24,407 bases of DNA. Origin: a virus. Shown piece by piece: positions 1 to 8,400 of the stretch. Position numbers and translations under genes: made by a program. Numbering within the stretch: position 1 is the first letter of the stretch; every line of letters starts with the position of its first letter. The notes under the pieces are model-generated. The model ran no database searches. It saw only the letters and a list, made by a program, of their open reading frames with translations, and was not told the DNA's origin. The stretch lies in IMG/VR virus record IMGVR_UViG_3300021375_000156, positions 1 to 24,407 of that record. The stretch is one strand, 5' to 3'.

Positions 1-375
1 AGCATGTGGGAAGTTACCTTACATGAAACTATATTACAAGACTGGAAACATCACTATGAGTCTATTAAGTATATCATCAAGAAAGATTACGAAGTAGACT
101 TTGCCAAAACAATAGAAGATAAAACTATATTGTTAGAAGCAAAGGGTAGGTTTTGGGACCACGCTGAATACAGTAAGTATCTGTGGATAAGAGAAGCACT
201 ACCTGCTAACATGGAGCTAGTCTTTTTATTTCAAAATCCTTTCTCTCCTATGCCGGGAGCAAAGGTAAGGAAGGATGGAACAAAACGTACCCATGCTGAA
301 TGGGCTGAAACAAATAACTTTAGATGGTTTAGTGAAGAGACTTTACCCGATGACTGGAGAAATGATGGAGTATAA
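1..375 (+). CDS. T7 endonuclease I-like Holliday junction resolvase, 5' partial
   Basis: This is probably a structure-specific endonuclease that cuts four-way junctions and branched phage DNA during replication and packaging, and helps degrade host DNA. The visible 123 residues (from the ATG at 4) carry the core of the Phage_endo_I family: an Asp at residue 32 in YEVDF, followed by LEAKG with Glu45 and Lys47. These match Asp55, Glu65 and Lys67 of the T7 enzyme. Further on are an LWIRE segment and a C-terminal THAEW...LPDDW stretch that parallels the T7 C-terminus. T7 endonuclease I is about 149 residues and has another catalytic Glu in an N-terminal helix that is not clear here. The frame is open to the window edge, so I take the true start to be outside and the ATG at 4 to be possibly internal. 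The end overlaps the next gene by 11 bases. The family call is good; the exact start is unknown. Confidence 0.8.
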   Translation, partial: SMWEVTLHETILQDWKHHYESIKYIIKKDYEVDFAKTIEDKTILLEAKGRFWDHAEYSKYLWIREALPANMELVFLFQNPFSPMPGAKVRKDGTKRTHAEWAETNNFRWFSEETLPDDWRNDGV

Positions 376-631
376 ATTTAACGAAAGAAGACATATAATT
401 GAACTTAAAGAATATATTGACAATACTTACGGAGAACACTATGCTTCTGATAAGTATCAAGCAACAGATATTATCATTGACTCTGGTCATGGCGAAGGTT
501 TCTGTATCGGAAACATTATGAAGTATGCTAAACGTTATGGAAATAAAGAAGGAAAGAACAGAAAAGACTTGCTAAAAATCTTACACTATGGTATAATAAT
601 GCTTAACATTCACGACACAGAGAACTCATAA
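365..631 (+). CDS. DUF3310-like small phage protein
   Basis: This is an 88-residue protein resembling DUF3310, a family frequent in T7-like and marine phages and sometimes called nucleotide-kinase-like. The biochemical role is not established. The family pattern is visible: YQATDIIID, then GFCIGNIMKYAKRYGNK, then a charged DLLKILHYG helix (GN..KY..RYG.K...DL.K...Y). The open frame continues upstream to an ATG at 275, but that region lies wholly inside the endonuclease gene. I chose 365 because GGAG at 356-359 sits five bases before it; an ATG at 362 is in frame but too close to that site. The stop overlaps the nrdA start as TAATG at 629-633, which points to translational coupling. Its place between a nuclease and ribonucleotide reductase suggests a role in nucleotide metabolism, which is inference. 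Confidence 0.7.
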   Translation: MEYKFNERRHIIELKEYIDNTYGEHYASDKYQATDIIIDSGHGEGFCIGNIMKYAKRYGNKEGKNRKDLLKILHYGIIMLNIHDTENS

Positions 632-2526
632 TGGTAGAAGATAAAGTAGGAATAAAGGAATACTTAGGTATTAAAATTAATTACAGTAATGAAAAACTAT
701 TAGATAAGTTTAGTCTTGATACATTAAAAGACAGATACTTATGGGAGAATGAAACACATGCACAAGAAGCGTTTGCCCGTGCCTCGGTCTTCGGGGCAAC
801 CTACAAAGGTCACACGGATTTTGAATTGGCTCAAAGGCTTTATCACTACAGTTCCTCTTGTTGGTTCATGTTTAGCACTCCTATACTTAGTAACGGGGGA
901 ACAAGTCGTGGTCTTCCTATTAGCTGTTTCCTCAATTATGTACCTGATAGTCGCAGTGGTTTATCAGATCATTATGACGAGAATATTTGGTTGGCATCTT
1001 CAGGTGGAGGTATTGGTGGATATTGGGGAAACATTAGGAGTAACGGTATTTCTACTACTCACGGTAGTAAGTCTACTGGTTCAATTCCTTTTATCCATGT
1101 AGTTGATTCACAGATGTTAGCCTTTAATCAAGGCACAACAAGACGTGGTTCTTATGCTGCATACATGGACATATCTCATCCAGAGATTGAAGAGTTTATT
1201 AACATGCGTAAAGAATCCGGTGGGGATATCAATCGTAAGAATCTTAATCTTCATAACGGTATCAACATTACCAATGAGTTTTTAAAAGCTGTTGAAGAAG
1301 ATGCAGACTTTAGATTGATAGACCCTAAGACTAACGAGCCTACTAAGATTGTAAATGCTAGAGACTTATGGTGGCAGATCATCAACGCTAGAGCAGAGAC
1401 TGGTGAGCCTTACATGGTCAACATAGATACATGTAACGAAGCTTTACCAAAAGAACAGAAAGATTTAGGATTAGAAATTAAACAGAGCAATCTTTGTTCT
1501 GAGATTACTTTACCTACTAACGAAGAGAGAACAGCAGTGTGTTGTTTATCTTCTGTAAACTTAGAATACTATGATGAATGGTCAGAGAATCCAGTGTTCA
1601 TAGATGATTTAATAACCATGCTTGACAACGTTCTTCAACATTATATTGATAACGCTGTTGACACAGATAACTTAGGAGAGTACAATGCAAACTTTAAAAG
1701 GTTTCAAAAACATATTAAAGAAGGTAAAGAAGGGTTTACTAAATCTGCCTACTCAGCTTATAGAGAAAGGTCATTGGGTCTCGGTGCGATGGGCTTCCAT
1801 TCGTATCTCCAATCACGCAACATTCCTTTTGAAGGTATCTTCGCTACGGGTTTCAATCATAAAGCGTTTAAACATGTTAAGACACATGCAACCAAAGCTT
1901 CTGAAAGACTTGCAGATGAAAGGGGGGAAGCTCCTGATGTCAGTGGTAGTGGCAGGAGGAACGCTAATCTACTCGCTGTTGCTCCTAACGCTAGTTCTAG
2001 TATCATATGTGGTGGTACTTCTCCTTCGATTGAGCCATATCGTGCTAACGTTTATACGCACAAGACTCTAAGTGGTTCGTTCCAAGTTAAGAACAAATAC
2101 CTAGAAGAGGTATTACAAGACAAAGGACTAAAGAAAAATGAGTTGACTGCATTGTGGAAAGACATTGCAGGTAACGAAGGTTCAGTACAACATCTTGATA
2201 TATTAACTGATGAAGAAAAAGAAGTATTTAAAACTGCTAATGAAATAGATCAGATATGGATTATAGAACATGCATCTAAACGTCAAGAGTTTATTTGTCA
2301 AGCACAATCCGTTAATCTTTTCTTTACACTTCCTAAAGCTACAGAGCCACAGGAAGTACATGATGAATACATGCAGTACGTTAATGATGTACACTGGTAT
2401 GGCATGAACAAACTAAAGTCTTTGTATTACTTTAGAACTAATGCTGCTAGAAATGCAGAAAATGTAAACGTTAAAGTTCAGCGTATTAAACTAGATGATG
2501 CTGAGTGTATAGCTTGTGAGGGTTGA
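631..2526 (+). CDS. nrdA: Class Ia ribonucleoside-diphosphate reductase, alpha subunit
   Basis: This is the catalytic large subunit that reduces ribonucleoside diphosphates to dNDPs for phage DNA synthesis, working with NrdB encoded downstream. All key class I residues are visible in the 631 residues. Cys99 (PISCF) and Cys304/305 (AVCCLSS) are the active-site dithiol region. NLCSE (287-291) holds the thiyl-radical Cys289 and Glu291. The tyrosine pair Tyr599-Tyr600 (LKSLYY) belongs to the radical path. The C-terminal CxxC at Cys626/Cys629 is the swinging arm re-reduced by a thioredoxin or glutaredoxin. APNASSS (451-457) is the phosphate-binding loop. It is shorter than E. coli NrdA (about 761 residues), and I see no N-terminal ATP-cone, so it probably lacks dATP feedback at that site, as is usual for phage enzymes. 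No intein or intron interrupts it. Start and stop couple closely to its neighbours. Confidence 0.95.
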   Translation: MVEDKVGIKEYLGIKINYSNEKLLDKFSLDTLKDRYLWENETHAQEAFARASVFGATYKGHTDFELAQRLYHYSSSCWFMFSTPILSNGGTSRGLPISCFLNYVPDSRSGLSDHYDENIWLASSGGGIGGYWGNIRSNGISTTHGSKSTGSIPFIHVVDSQMLAFNQGTTRRGSYAAYMDISHPEIEEFINMRKESGGDINRKNLNLHNGINITNEFLKAVEEDADFRLIDPKTNEPTKIVNARDLWWQIINARAETGEPYMVNIDTCNEALPKEQKDLGLEIKQSNLCSEITLPTNEERTAVCCLSSVNLEYYDEWSENPVFIDDLITMLDNVLQHYIDNAVDTDNLGEYNANFKRFQKHIKEGKEGFTKSAYSAYRERSLGLGAMGFHSYLQSRNIPFEGIFATGFNHKAFKHVKTHATKASERLADERGEAPDVSGSGRRNANLLAVAPNASSSIICGGTSPSIEPYRANVYTHKTLSGSFQVKNKYLEEVLQDKGLKKNELTALWKDIAGNEGSVQHLDILTDEEKEVFKTANEIDQIWIIEHASKRQEFICQAQSVNLFFTLPKATEPQEVHDEYMQYVNDVHWYGMNKLKSLYYFRTNAARNAENVNVKVQRIKLDDAECIACEG

Positions 2527-2527
2527 T

Positions 2528-2671
2528 ATGGATTGTTGGCACTGTGGAACACAATTAATATGGGGTGGAGATCACGACATAGAAGATGAGAACGATGAGT
2601 ACATTATGGAAACTAATTTAAGTTGCCCTAAATGTAACTCGGCTGTTATAGTTTATTTACCAAAAGATTAA
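2528..2671 (+). CDS. 47-residue zinc-ribbon protein between nrdA and nrdB
   Basis: This is a very short open frame starting one base after the nrdA stop and ending at TAA 2669-2671. Its protein has two CxxC knuckles, Cys3/Cys6 (CWHC) and Cys33/Cys36 (CPKC), spaced by an acidic linker (residues 15-28), which is a typical treble-clef or zinc-ribbon layout. A WGGDHDIED segment follows the first knuckle; I recall similar small proteins in marine and cyanobacterial phages, but with no assigned function. Its place inside the nrdA-nrdB operon suggests a link to ribonucleotide reductase or to nucleic-acid binding, though that is inference. The two CxxC pairs could in principle be redox-active instead of metal-binding, but the spacing favours zinc. 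I am fairly sure the gene is real because frame, start spacing and motif agree. Confidence 0.75.
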   Translation: MDCWHCGTQLIWGGDHDIEDENDEYIMETNLSCPKCNSAVIVYLPKD

Positions 2672-2672
2672 T

Positions 2673-2852
2673 ATGAAACAATCAGAATTTGACAAGGTGT
2701 TTAGCCAAAAGTTTTCAGGCTTTACAAGTAGGATGTGGTTAGATTATTGTGATGAAAATAATAATCCATTCGCAAAAACAAAAGATTACGCAGGATATGT
2801 AATTGAAAATTTTAAATATTTAGTTAAGAGATTTAACGAGGAGAACAGATGA
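2673..2852 (+). CDS. 59-residue hypothetical protein upstream of nrdB
   Basis: This small open frame starts one base after the zinc-ribbon stop and ends in an ATGA overlap with the nrdB start (ATG 2849-2851, TGA 2850-2852). The protein has no membrane segment and no motif I recognise. It is mixed-charge, with aromatic residues spaced along its length (FDKVF, FSGF, MWLDY, FKYL), and is probably one or two helices. The nrdB ribosome binding site GAGGAG (2838-2843) lies in its last codons. Gapless packing on both sides and continuous codon use support a real gene. The function is unknown. Confidence 0.6.
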   Translation: MKQSEFDKVFSQKFSGFTSRMWLDYCDENNNPFAKTKDYAGYVIENFKYLVKRFNEENR

Positions 2853-3832
2853 GCTTATTAGACACAAGAGATTATTACAAACCATTCGATAACCCTTGGA
2901 TGTTTGACTACTATGTCTTACAAAACCAAATGCACTGGATGCCGGAGTCAGTACCTTTACACACCGATGTAAAAGATTGGCAAGAGTTAGATTCAAAAGA
3001 AAAGAATCTATTAACACAAATCTTTAGATTGTTTACTCAATCTGATGTAGATGTTGGTGCAGGTTACGTTGATAGATACATGCGTATCTTTAGAAAGCCT
3101 GAAGCTAGAATGATGATGGGTTCTTTTGCTAACATGGAATCTATTCATCAACATGCTTACAGCTTACTCCTTGATACAGTTGGTATGCCTGAGATAGAAT
3201 ACAAAGCTTTTTCAGAGTACGAAGAGATGGCAGATAAACACGAGTACGTACATAAGATTAAGACAACTAAGTCTGACAAGAAAAGTATTGCAAAAACTTT
3301 AGCAGTCTATTCAGCTTTTACAGAAGGACTACAATTGTTTAGTAGCTTTGCAATCTTGTTAAACTTTCCAAGGTTCGGCAAGATGAAAGGTATGGGACAG
3401 ATAGTTACTTACTCTATACGGGATGAGTCTATGCACGTTGAAGCTATGACTAAACTCTTTAGAGAATTTATCCAAGAGAACTTAGATATCTGGACAGATG
3501 ATTTTAAAGCAGAACTCTACGAGATTTGTAGACAAATGGTAACACTAGAAGATAAGTTCTTAGACCTAGTGTTTGACATGGGAGACCTTGAAGGTCTTAC
3601 AAAGAAAGATATGTATGCTTACAATAGATACATAGCTGATAGAAGATTGTTACAGCTTGGTCTTAAAACAAACTATGACCAACGTGAGAATCCTCTAGGT
3701 TGGTTGGATGAAGTGATGGGTGTTGAACATCAGAACTTCTTTGAAGGTCGTGCAACTTCTTATATGAAGGCAGGACTAAGGGGTAGACAGGATAAGATAA
3801 CCTTTGCAAACTTGGAGAGTGATAATGGTTAA
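2849..3832 (+). CDS. nrdB: Class Ia ribonucleoside-diphosphate reductase, beta subunit
   Basis: This is the ferritin-like small subunit that houses the metal centre and tyrosyl radical and passes the radical to NrdA. The 327 residues contain the full ligand set by alignment to E. coli NrdB: Asp66 (QSDVD), Glu97 and His100 (ESIHQHAY), Glu159 (TEGLQ), and Glu193 and His196 (RDESMH). The radical tyrosine is kept as Tyr104, at the position of E. coli Tyr122, so this is a tyrosyl-radical enzyme and not a class Ic type that lacks it. Near the C-terminus, HQNFFEGRATSY resembles other phage NrdB sequences. The start is well placed: GAGGAG at 2838-2843 lies five bases before the ATG, which overlaps the previous stop. 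The downstream gene overlaps the last codons. I see no insertion or frameshift. Confidence 0.95.
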   Translation: MSLLDTRDYYKPFDNPWMFDYYVLQNQMHWMPESVPLHTDVKDWQELDSKEKNLLTQIFRLFTQSDVDVGAGYVDRYMRIFRKPEARMMMGSFANMESIHQHAYSLLLDTVGMPEIEYKAFSEYEEMADKHEYVHKIKTTKSDKKSIAKTLAVYSAFTEGLQLFSSFAILLNFPRFGKMKGMGQIVTYSIRDESMHVEAMTKLFREFIQENLDIWTDDFKAELYEICRQMVTLEDKFLDLVFDMGDLEGLTKKDMYAYNRYIADRRLLQLGLKTNYDQRENPLGWLDEVMGVEHQNFFEGRATSYMKAGLRGRQDKITFANLESDNG

Positions 3833-4043
3833 TAAAAGTGAAGCGAACTTAGTAAGTTTTAAAGTGCTTCTTACACGTAACAATGAAATCGTTACAGAGT
3901 TTAGTATGTTACCGGAGGATATGGTGGATGAAATATTTCCACCAGATGAAAGAGATGTTATAAAAACTATTCTACGTAATGGTAAGATAAAGATGGGAGA
4001 CTTACATAACTTTTTTCAAAGAGAGTTAAACGTTTTGAAATAA
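3825..4043 (+). CDS. 72-residue hypothetical protein ending the plus-strand operon
   Basis: This small soluble protein has no family that I recognise. It starts with MVNKSEANLVSFKVLL, has an acidic middle (PEDMVDEIFPPDERDVI) and ends in basic and aromatic residues (LHNFFQRELNVLK). I chose the ATG at 3825, which overlaps the nrdB stop by eight bases, over the in-frame ATG at 3804 because GGAG at 3814-3817 lies seven bases ahead of it. It is the last gene of the nucleotide block; its stop (4041-4043) is two bases from the stop of the oppositely oriented gene. The stop codon is also inside an inverted repeat that may act as a weak terminator. The function is unknown. Confidence 0.6.
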   Translation: MVNKSEANLVSFKVLLTRNNEIVTEFSMLPEDMVDEIFPPDERDVIKTILRNGKIKMGDLHNFFQRELNVLK

Positions 4044-4058
4044 CTCTAATCTTTTCTT
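4022..4058 (+). terminator. Possible weak terminator hairpin at the convergent junction
   Basis: A perfect seven-base inverted repeat, AGAGTTA (4022-4028) and TAACTCT (4041-4047), encloses a 12-base loop and is followed on the plus strand by a T-rich run (AATCTTTTCTT, 4048-4058). The stem is AT-rich and therefore weak. On the minus strand the trailing sequence is not T-rich, so if it works it should mainly stop plus-strand transcripts. It overlaps the stop codons of both converging genes. Confidence 0.35.
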
Positions 4059-4327
4059 ACATCTTTCTTACCATCAGCCCGAGCTATCCTAGCAACGTCT
4101 GGTGGTAGTTTTAATGCAGTACGAACTAAGGTGTCGATACGTATCATATCATTATCCATTTGCCTGATTCTATCAATCAAGGAAACAATCATCGTGTGTT
4201 GCGTATCTAGTTTTTTATGGATGTCTGCAATTAAACTTTTAAAGAGTGTCCATACTAAATAACCTAGACCAATTGCAGCAGCAGCCGGAATACCTATAGT
4301 TTCTATGGCACTTATAAACTCTTTCAC
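4046..4327 (-). CDS. 93-residue membrane protein with C-terminal coiled coil, GTG start
   Basis: This is the last gene of the minus-strand late block. A single hydrophobic segment spans about residues 10-30 (IGIPAAAAIGLGYLVW), followed by a charged, heptad-like helix (about 32-70, with KKLDTQHTMIVSLIDRIRQM) and a basic tail. The start codon is GTG at 4327-4325, overlapping the TAG stop of the holin gene as TAGTG; the next internal Met is at residue 46, beyond the membrane segment, so GTG is preferred. Being directly downstream of lysozyme and holin suggests a lysis accessory such as an inner-membrane spanin or antiholin. No lipoprotein partner is visible, so the specific role is inference. 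Confidence 0.6.
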   Translation of the reverse strand: MKEFISAIETIGIPAAAAIGLGYLVWTLFKSLIADIHKKLDTQHTMIVSLIDRIRQMDNDMIRIDTLVRTALKLPPDVARIARADGKKDVRKD

Positions 4328-4803
4328 TACTCATCTTTATCCGGAGTATTAGAAGCACCAAAGTAAAAACTTATCACAGCACTTGCCAACCCTCCTAAAT
4401 ATCCTAACACTAAAGATACTATAGTATCTGAAGTACTGTCAGGTGGTTGTAGGGTTACTAAAAATATATAACTAAAAAAGCCTGTTAAAGTAATTGTTCC
4501 TAATATTTTTGGTGTCCAATCTTTACTAAACTTTTGTCTAGCATCTTGTTTATCGTTCACCTCTAATTCAAATACGTCAACCTCTAGCTCTTTCATTTGA
4601 ACTTTAAAATCGTTCTCAGCTATTTTAAGTTCAGCCATTTGCTCGGCTGTTAAATTATTCATAGCCTGTTCAAGAGACTTAGGGTTGTTTTTTACACCTA
4701 AAACACTACTTAGTATTTGACCTGCTTGTCCTCCTATTGGACCACCAAGTGCAGCACCAAGAGTTGGGGCTAGAGTACCTAATATACCTTTTAGTTTTTT
4801 CAT
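4327..4803 (-). CDS. Holin of the GTA_holin_3TM (DUF3154) type
   Basis: This is a likely holin, which permeabilises the inner membrane so that the lysozyme encoded two genes upstream can reach the cell wall. The 158-residue layout is typical of the family as I know it. An N-terminal Gly/Ala-rich amphipathic or hydrophobic segment (about 8-35, LGAALGGPIGGQAGQI) is followed by LGVKNN. A long charged helix (about 43-90) follows, with the NDFKVQM element, then W96TPKILG leading into two membrane segments (about 99-118 and 127-149) and a short polar tail. The ribosome binding site TAGGAG (4810-4815) lies six bases before the ATG. The gene is coupled to its downstream neighbour through TAGTG. The family assignment rests on sequence pattern and lysis-gene context. 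Confidence 0.75.
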   Translation of the reverse strand: MKKLKGILGTLAPTLGAALGGPIGGQAGQILSSVLGVKNNPKSLEQAMNNLTAEQMAELKIAENDFKVQMKELEVDVFELEVNDKQDARQKFSKDWTPKILGTITLTGFFSYIFLVTLQPPDSTSDTIVSLVLGYLGGLASAVISFYFGASNTPDKDE

Positions 4804-4804
4804 T

Positions 4805-5041
4805 TTAATCTCCTAGTGTCAATGTTGATTCAAGTAAATCGTTTATAGAATCTAATAAATACTCAGGAACATCATCACCTAGTATATAATCTTCACTGTA
4901 TGCAACCATATAAGACTCTATAAGGTCTTCATAAAGTGGTCTAAAGTCTTCACGTGTTACCCACTCTTCGTTACACAGAGTACGAGCTTTACAATCTATT
5001 CTGTAAGCTTTATCTAATTGTTTCTCTGTGTATAATAACAT
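4805..5041 (-). CDS. 78-residue acidic hypothetical protein in the lysis block
   Basis: This small soluble protein lies between lysozyme and holin and its family has no function known to me. It begins MLLYTEKQLDKAYRIDCK and continues with REDFRPLYEDLIE and an acidic C-terminal half. No membrane segment, signal peptide or metal motif is visible. The start overlaps the lysozyme stop as TAATG (5043-5039), so it is probably translated by coupling. I recall similar openings (LLYTEKQLD.AYRI) in marine phage small proteins, but without function. Its position suggests a late role. Confidence 0.6.
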   Translation of the reverse strand: MLLYTEKQLDKAYRIDCKARTLCNEEWVTREDFRPLYEDLIESYMVAYSEDYILGDDVPEYLLDSINDLLESTLTLGD

Positions 5042-5490
5042 TATTGATCTAATACAATTTGTTGTAGCTCAATGCTACGTCTACCTACTTGAGTAAACCA
5101 TCGACTGTCCTGCATCTCTTCAGCCATTTTATCCCAGTCGTGTTCTCTACAAGCTTTCAACATGTTACGAAACTTTGAAAGCCTTGTACCACCTAAGTTA
5201 AAACACATGTTGACTAACACATGCTGTATCTTTTCAGGTAGTTTATAAAATTCTTCTTTATCACCAAACACATGTATAGCTTCTGCATAGTGTCTATCAA
5301 AGTCTATGGTGTAGTATCTATCTACAACCTCTTGAGATACAGGTGTACCAACTTCCCAATCATATTCAGGGTCATTAGGTTGACATAGATGACCAACTCC
5401 TAGAGTCTTATAGCCTAAACTATCCATATAAATCTCTAGGACTTCGCCCTCGTGTCGTTTGATTTCAACCTTACATTGTTCTATGTTCAT
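5041..5490 (-). CDS. T4-type lysozyme (GH24 endolysin)
   Basis: This endolysin hydrolyses the glycan strands of peptidoglycan at the end of infection. The 149 residues show the T4 lysozyme catalytic triad with the right spacing: Glu14 (RHEGE), Asp23 (YMDSLG) and Thr29 (KTLGVGHL), corresponding to Glu11, Asp20 and Thr26 of T4. The conserved FNLGG...SKFRNML and RSIEL blocks follow. The frame runs back to an ATG at 5604, but the extra 38 residues lie inside the upstream large gene and do not look like a signal peptide followed by a mature domain. The ATG at 5490-5488 sits one base after that gene's TAG (5494-5492) and begins the domain directly, so I use it. With no export signal, release should depend on the downstream holin. 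The start lacks a strong Shine-Dalgarno, which suggests coupling. Confidence 0.9.
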   Translation of the reverse strand: MNIEQCKVEIKRHEGEVLEIYMDSLGYKTLGVGHLCQPNDPEYDWEVGTPVSQEVVDRYYTIDFDRHYAEAIHVFGDKEEFYKLPEKIQHVLVNMCFNLGGTRLSKFRNMLKACREHDWDKMAEEMQDSRWFTQVGRRSIELQQIVLDQ

Positions 5491-5491
5491 A

Positions 5492-8400
5492 CTATTGGTA
5501 CTTAATAAGGGGTTGATTGTAGGGTAATCCTGTGATGGGGTTGATTCTATCAGCAGCGTTATCCTGTGTAAAAGGTACTTGAGGACCTTCAATAGTTTCT
5601 TCACCGACTAGTCCTCCTTTTGAAAATTCTATTAGTGCTTCTTGTGAAGGTTCTAAAGTTTGTTCTATACCACTATATATGTCTTTACCAAAAGGTACAA
5701 GTTTAGCAGCTTGTTCAATGGTGCTTCTTTCATCAGTCATGCTTAAAGGTATCTGAGCTAAATCGTCTATAAGACCCAAAACAGGGGCGATTTGCTCAGG
5801 AACATTAGTTCCATATCCAGAAAACTTCACGGTATTTCGTACTTTATCTACCCACACAGTGTTTAAACCTGAGAAAGATAACGTTTCTCCAAACTTTTTC
5901 CACCACTCTTCTTCGCTTCTTTCTTTTTTATATTCTTGATTACTTGATAATGCTATTTGAGCTGACATAATAGAGTAATATAATGGTAAAGCAGCAGCTA
6001 TACGCATTGCTAATGCTGCATCTCCTTGCTCCATACGTGCTACAATTGCATTAGTTTGAGAAGTTTTAGCTTGTGCCCACGATAAGAAACTTCCTAAGAA
6101 TTTAACATAAGGATTCTTACTTTGAGAAAATAATCTTCTATTACCAACGGTAGGAATGATGGCATCTCTATCTGCAGATTTTATACCGGCTTTGGTTAAG
6201 TATTGTTTACCTGTTGCATCTGCAAAAGCATCATCAACGTTTTTAAACTTACTTAAATAAAGCATATTGTCTACGTTTAAACCTAACGTATCTAATTCTT
6301 TTTGTAAAGCATTAGAAACTTTTTTTCCTTTCCCAATTTTTCTAGATATATCCATGGCTCTATGAAGTCCTGCATCAAAAGCAAACCCACGAGCAATCCT
6401 TGTTATTCTACCAAGCTGAACTACTTCAAAAAATTTCCTAGTAAAATCTGCTGCTCGTTTTTGAACTAACGCAGCCGGTCCAGAGCCTATTAAAAACACA
6501 TCTTGTAGTTCTCTTTCAATAATGTTATCATATCTATTGTTACCTAAAAACTTATCTAGAAATGTAACATCTTTACCATCAATTTGTTTTACACCGCCTC
6601 TTAAAGCTAGTGTTTCTGCACCCTTACCTGTTTGTTTAATCTGATTAATAGCAGATTTCCATGCAGCTTTATATCCACTATTAGTAATAGTCTGCATCCA
6701 GTCTCCCATACTTGGTATCGCTACTTTTGTAAGTCTTGTTGTAGCTAAAACTGATTGTAATAATACTGCTGTTGCCCTTCCTGCTTCAGTTGCTGGTAAT
6801 GAAGCTGCACCATATACTTTAAAATAAGCCTCTAGTGAATCTTTAATCTTTTGTTTTTCTGCCGATGCACGATGAGCAAATCCCGGCATAAGTTCATATA
6901 ATTCTTCAGAATCTACAAAACGTTTGTTAGTTTGCTTACGAGCAAGTCTTAACATTTCATTATCAATATCTTTAAATAAAGTTTTAATACCTTCTCCTCT
7001 AGCACCAAACACTCTAGAAAACTCTGCAACAGGTACAGTGTTTTCTGTTAGCTGTTTTAAAGTTAATAAAGGATTTTGTTCAAATAAATCAGAAACTAAT
7101 GCTCTTGCTTCTTGGTCATACAATGTTCTTTCTTTATTAAAATGTCTAGCTGCAGTTAATACAAAGTCTTCGTCTGAAGCTCTTCTTCCTACAAACTCTC
7201 CCACATCATTACCTCGCCACCCGTCACCTTCTTTTGCCCATATTGAATTAGATCGAGGTGTTTTACTTGCTAATAAATAATTATCTGCTATTTTAAAAGC
7301 TTGTTTTTCGGTAATAACTTTTTTTCTAACTCCTCTCGCTACTTCATTTTTACTTTGAACAATAAATGCAGTAGCTAAACTAGTTCTAACACTAGTTTGA
7401 GGCATCTGACTAATTACTTTATCATTTAACATTTGTGTTAAACCGTAACGTGCTTCGTCAGTAAAATCTAATCCTGCAGATTTTGCGTATTCTTTAAATC
7501 TTAAAGTATAATCCTCTACTTTTACAGCTAATTCTTTAGCTTCTTTTAATCTTGAACTTTTTAAATCTTCTGGCTTTAAGAATCTAGTTTTTACACTTTT
7601 ATTTAACCCACGTTCATTAACAATTTTACCAGCAAGTATCATTACTTCAGTGTCTACTTCACTAATCATGTCAATGAGTTCGCCTCGCCAAGCAGCAGCC
7701 TGCCTAAGTGCTTCTTCTTCTACAGATAAACCTTTAGTAGATTTACCCACAGCAACTCCACCACCTTGCATTTTAAACATTCTAGCAGCATAATTAACGA
7801 CTGGTTTTGAAAAAGCCATTAACTCTTGTACGTGGGAACCGGCTGTCAAACTTTTTAAATAAGTATAAATACTACGTCTATACATAATATCTATTTCTTT
7901 TCCTGCTGCATCTTTTATAGGTTTTGCAATAAGTTTATAAGGAGAAGTTTGAATCTTACGCTGAAACGCACCTGCTAAAAATCCCATAGCAGCCATTGTA
8001 GCCATTGTAGAGTTAGTATCGTTCTTATCAGTAAAAGATGCTCCTATACCTGCCCCAATAACACCACCAAACAAAGGTCTAACTGCTTCCTGAACTAAAG
8101 CTCTAGCCATCCCGTCAGTTAAAACATTCTCTTTAAAACCTGCTACCATCCCTTTAGTTAATATATCTAGTATATTTTCAGGAACTTGTTCTCCAGTAAT
8201 TCTTTGTATTTCTTTAATTAATAAACCTTCTTCTTTCTCTAACTTTTTTAACTGTCTATTTAATCTAACTGTCGGTGCAGTTTTAAAAGTTTTTGTATCT
8301 TTAGAAGCTTTGTCAATTTGTGATGGAGTAAGAGGCTTACCTTCTTTTATTTTTTTAACTTTTTCTTTTATTGCTTCTCTTTTAGCTGCAATCTCTCTTA

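Noticed and set aside
275-364. N-terminal extension of the DUF3310-like gene to the ATG at 275
   Set aside because: It lies entirely within the endonuclease gene, and the protein encoded there does not look like part of the family; GGAG at 356-359 supports 365.
749-1102. Hydrophobic open frame inside nrdA (also 1685-2071 and the antisense frame 2203-2394)
   Set aside because: These overlap conserved reductase coding sequence in other frames; the hydrophobicity follows from frame-shifted AT-rich codons.
631-2526. Intein or intron in nrdA
   Set aside because: The reading frame is continuous and all catalytic motifs are at normal spacing.
3804-3824. Longer start for the 72-residue gene
   Set aside because: The ATG at 3825 has a better placed ribosome site and a minimal overlap with nrdB.
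5491-5604. N-terminal extension of the lysozyme to the ATG at 5604
   Set aside because: It overlaps the end of the 1288-residue gene in another frame; the T4-type domain begins at 5490 with the catalytic Glu at the expected distance.
6924-7280. Plus-strand open frames inside the minus-strand late genes (for example 6924-7280, 9683-10090, 11446-11826, 14643-14981, 23335-23577)
   Set aside because: They are antisense shadows of long, well-supported genes and encode low-complexity Ser/Leu/Phe-rich protein with no motif or ribosome site.
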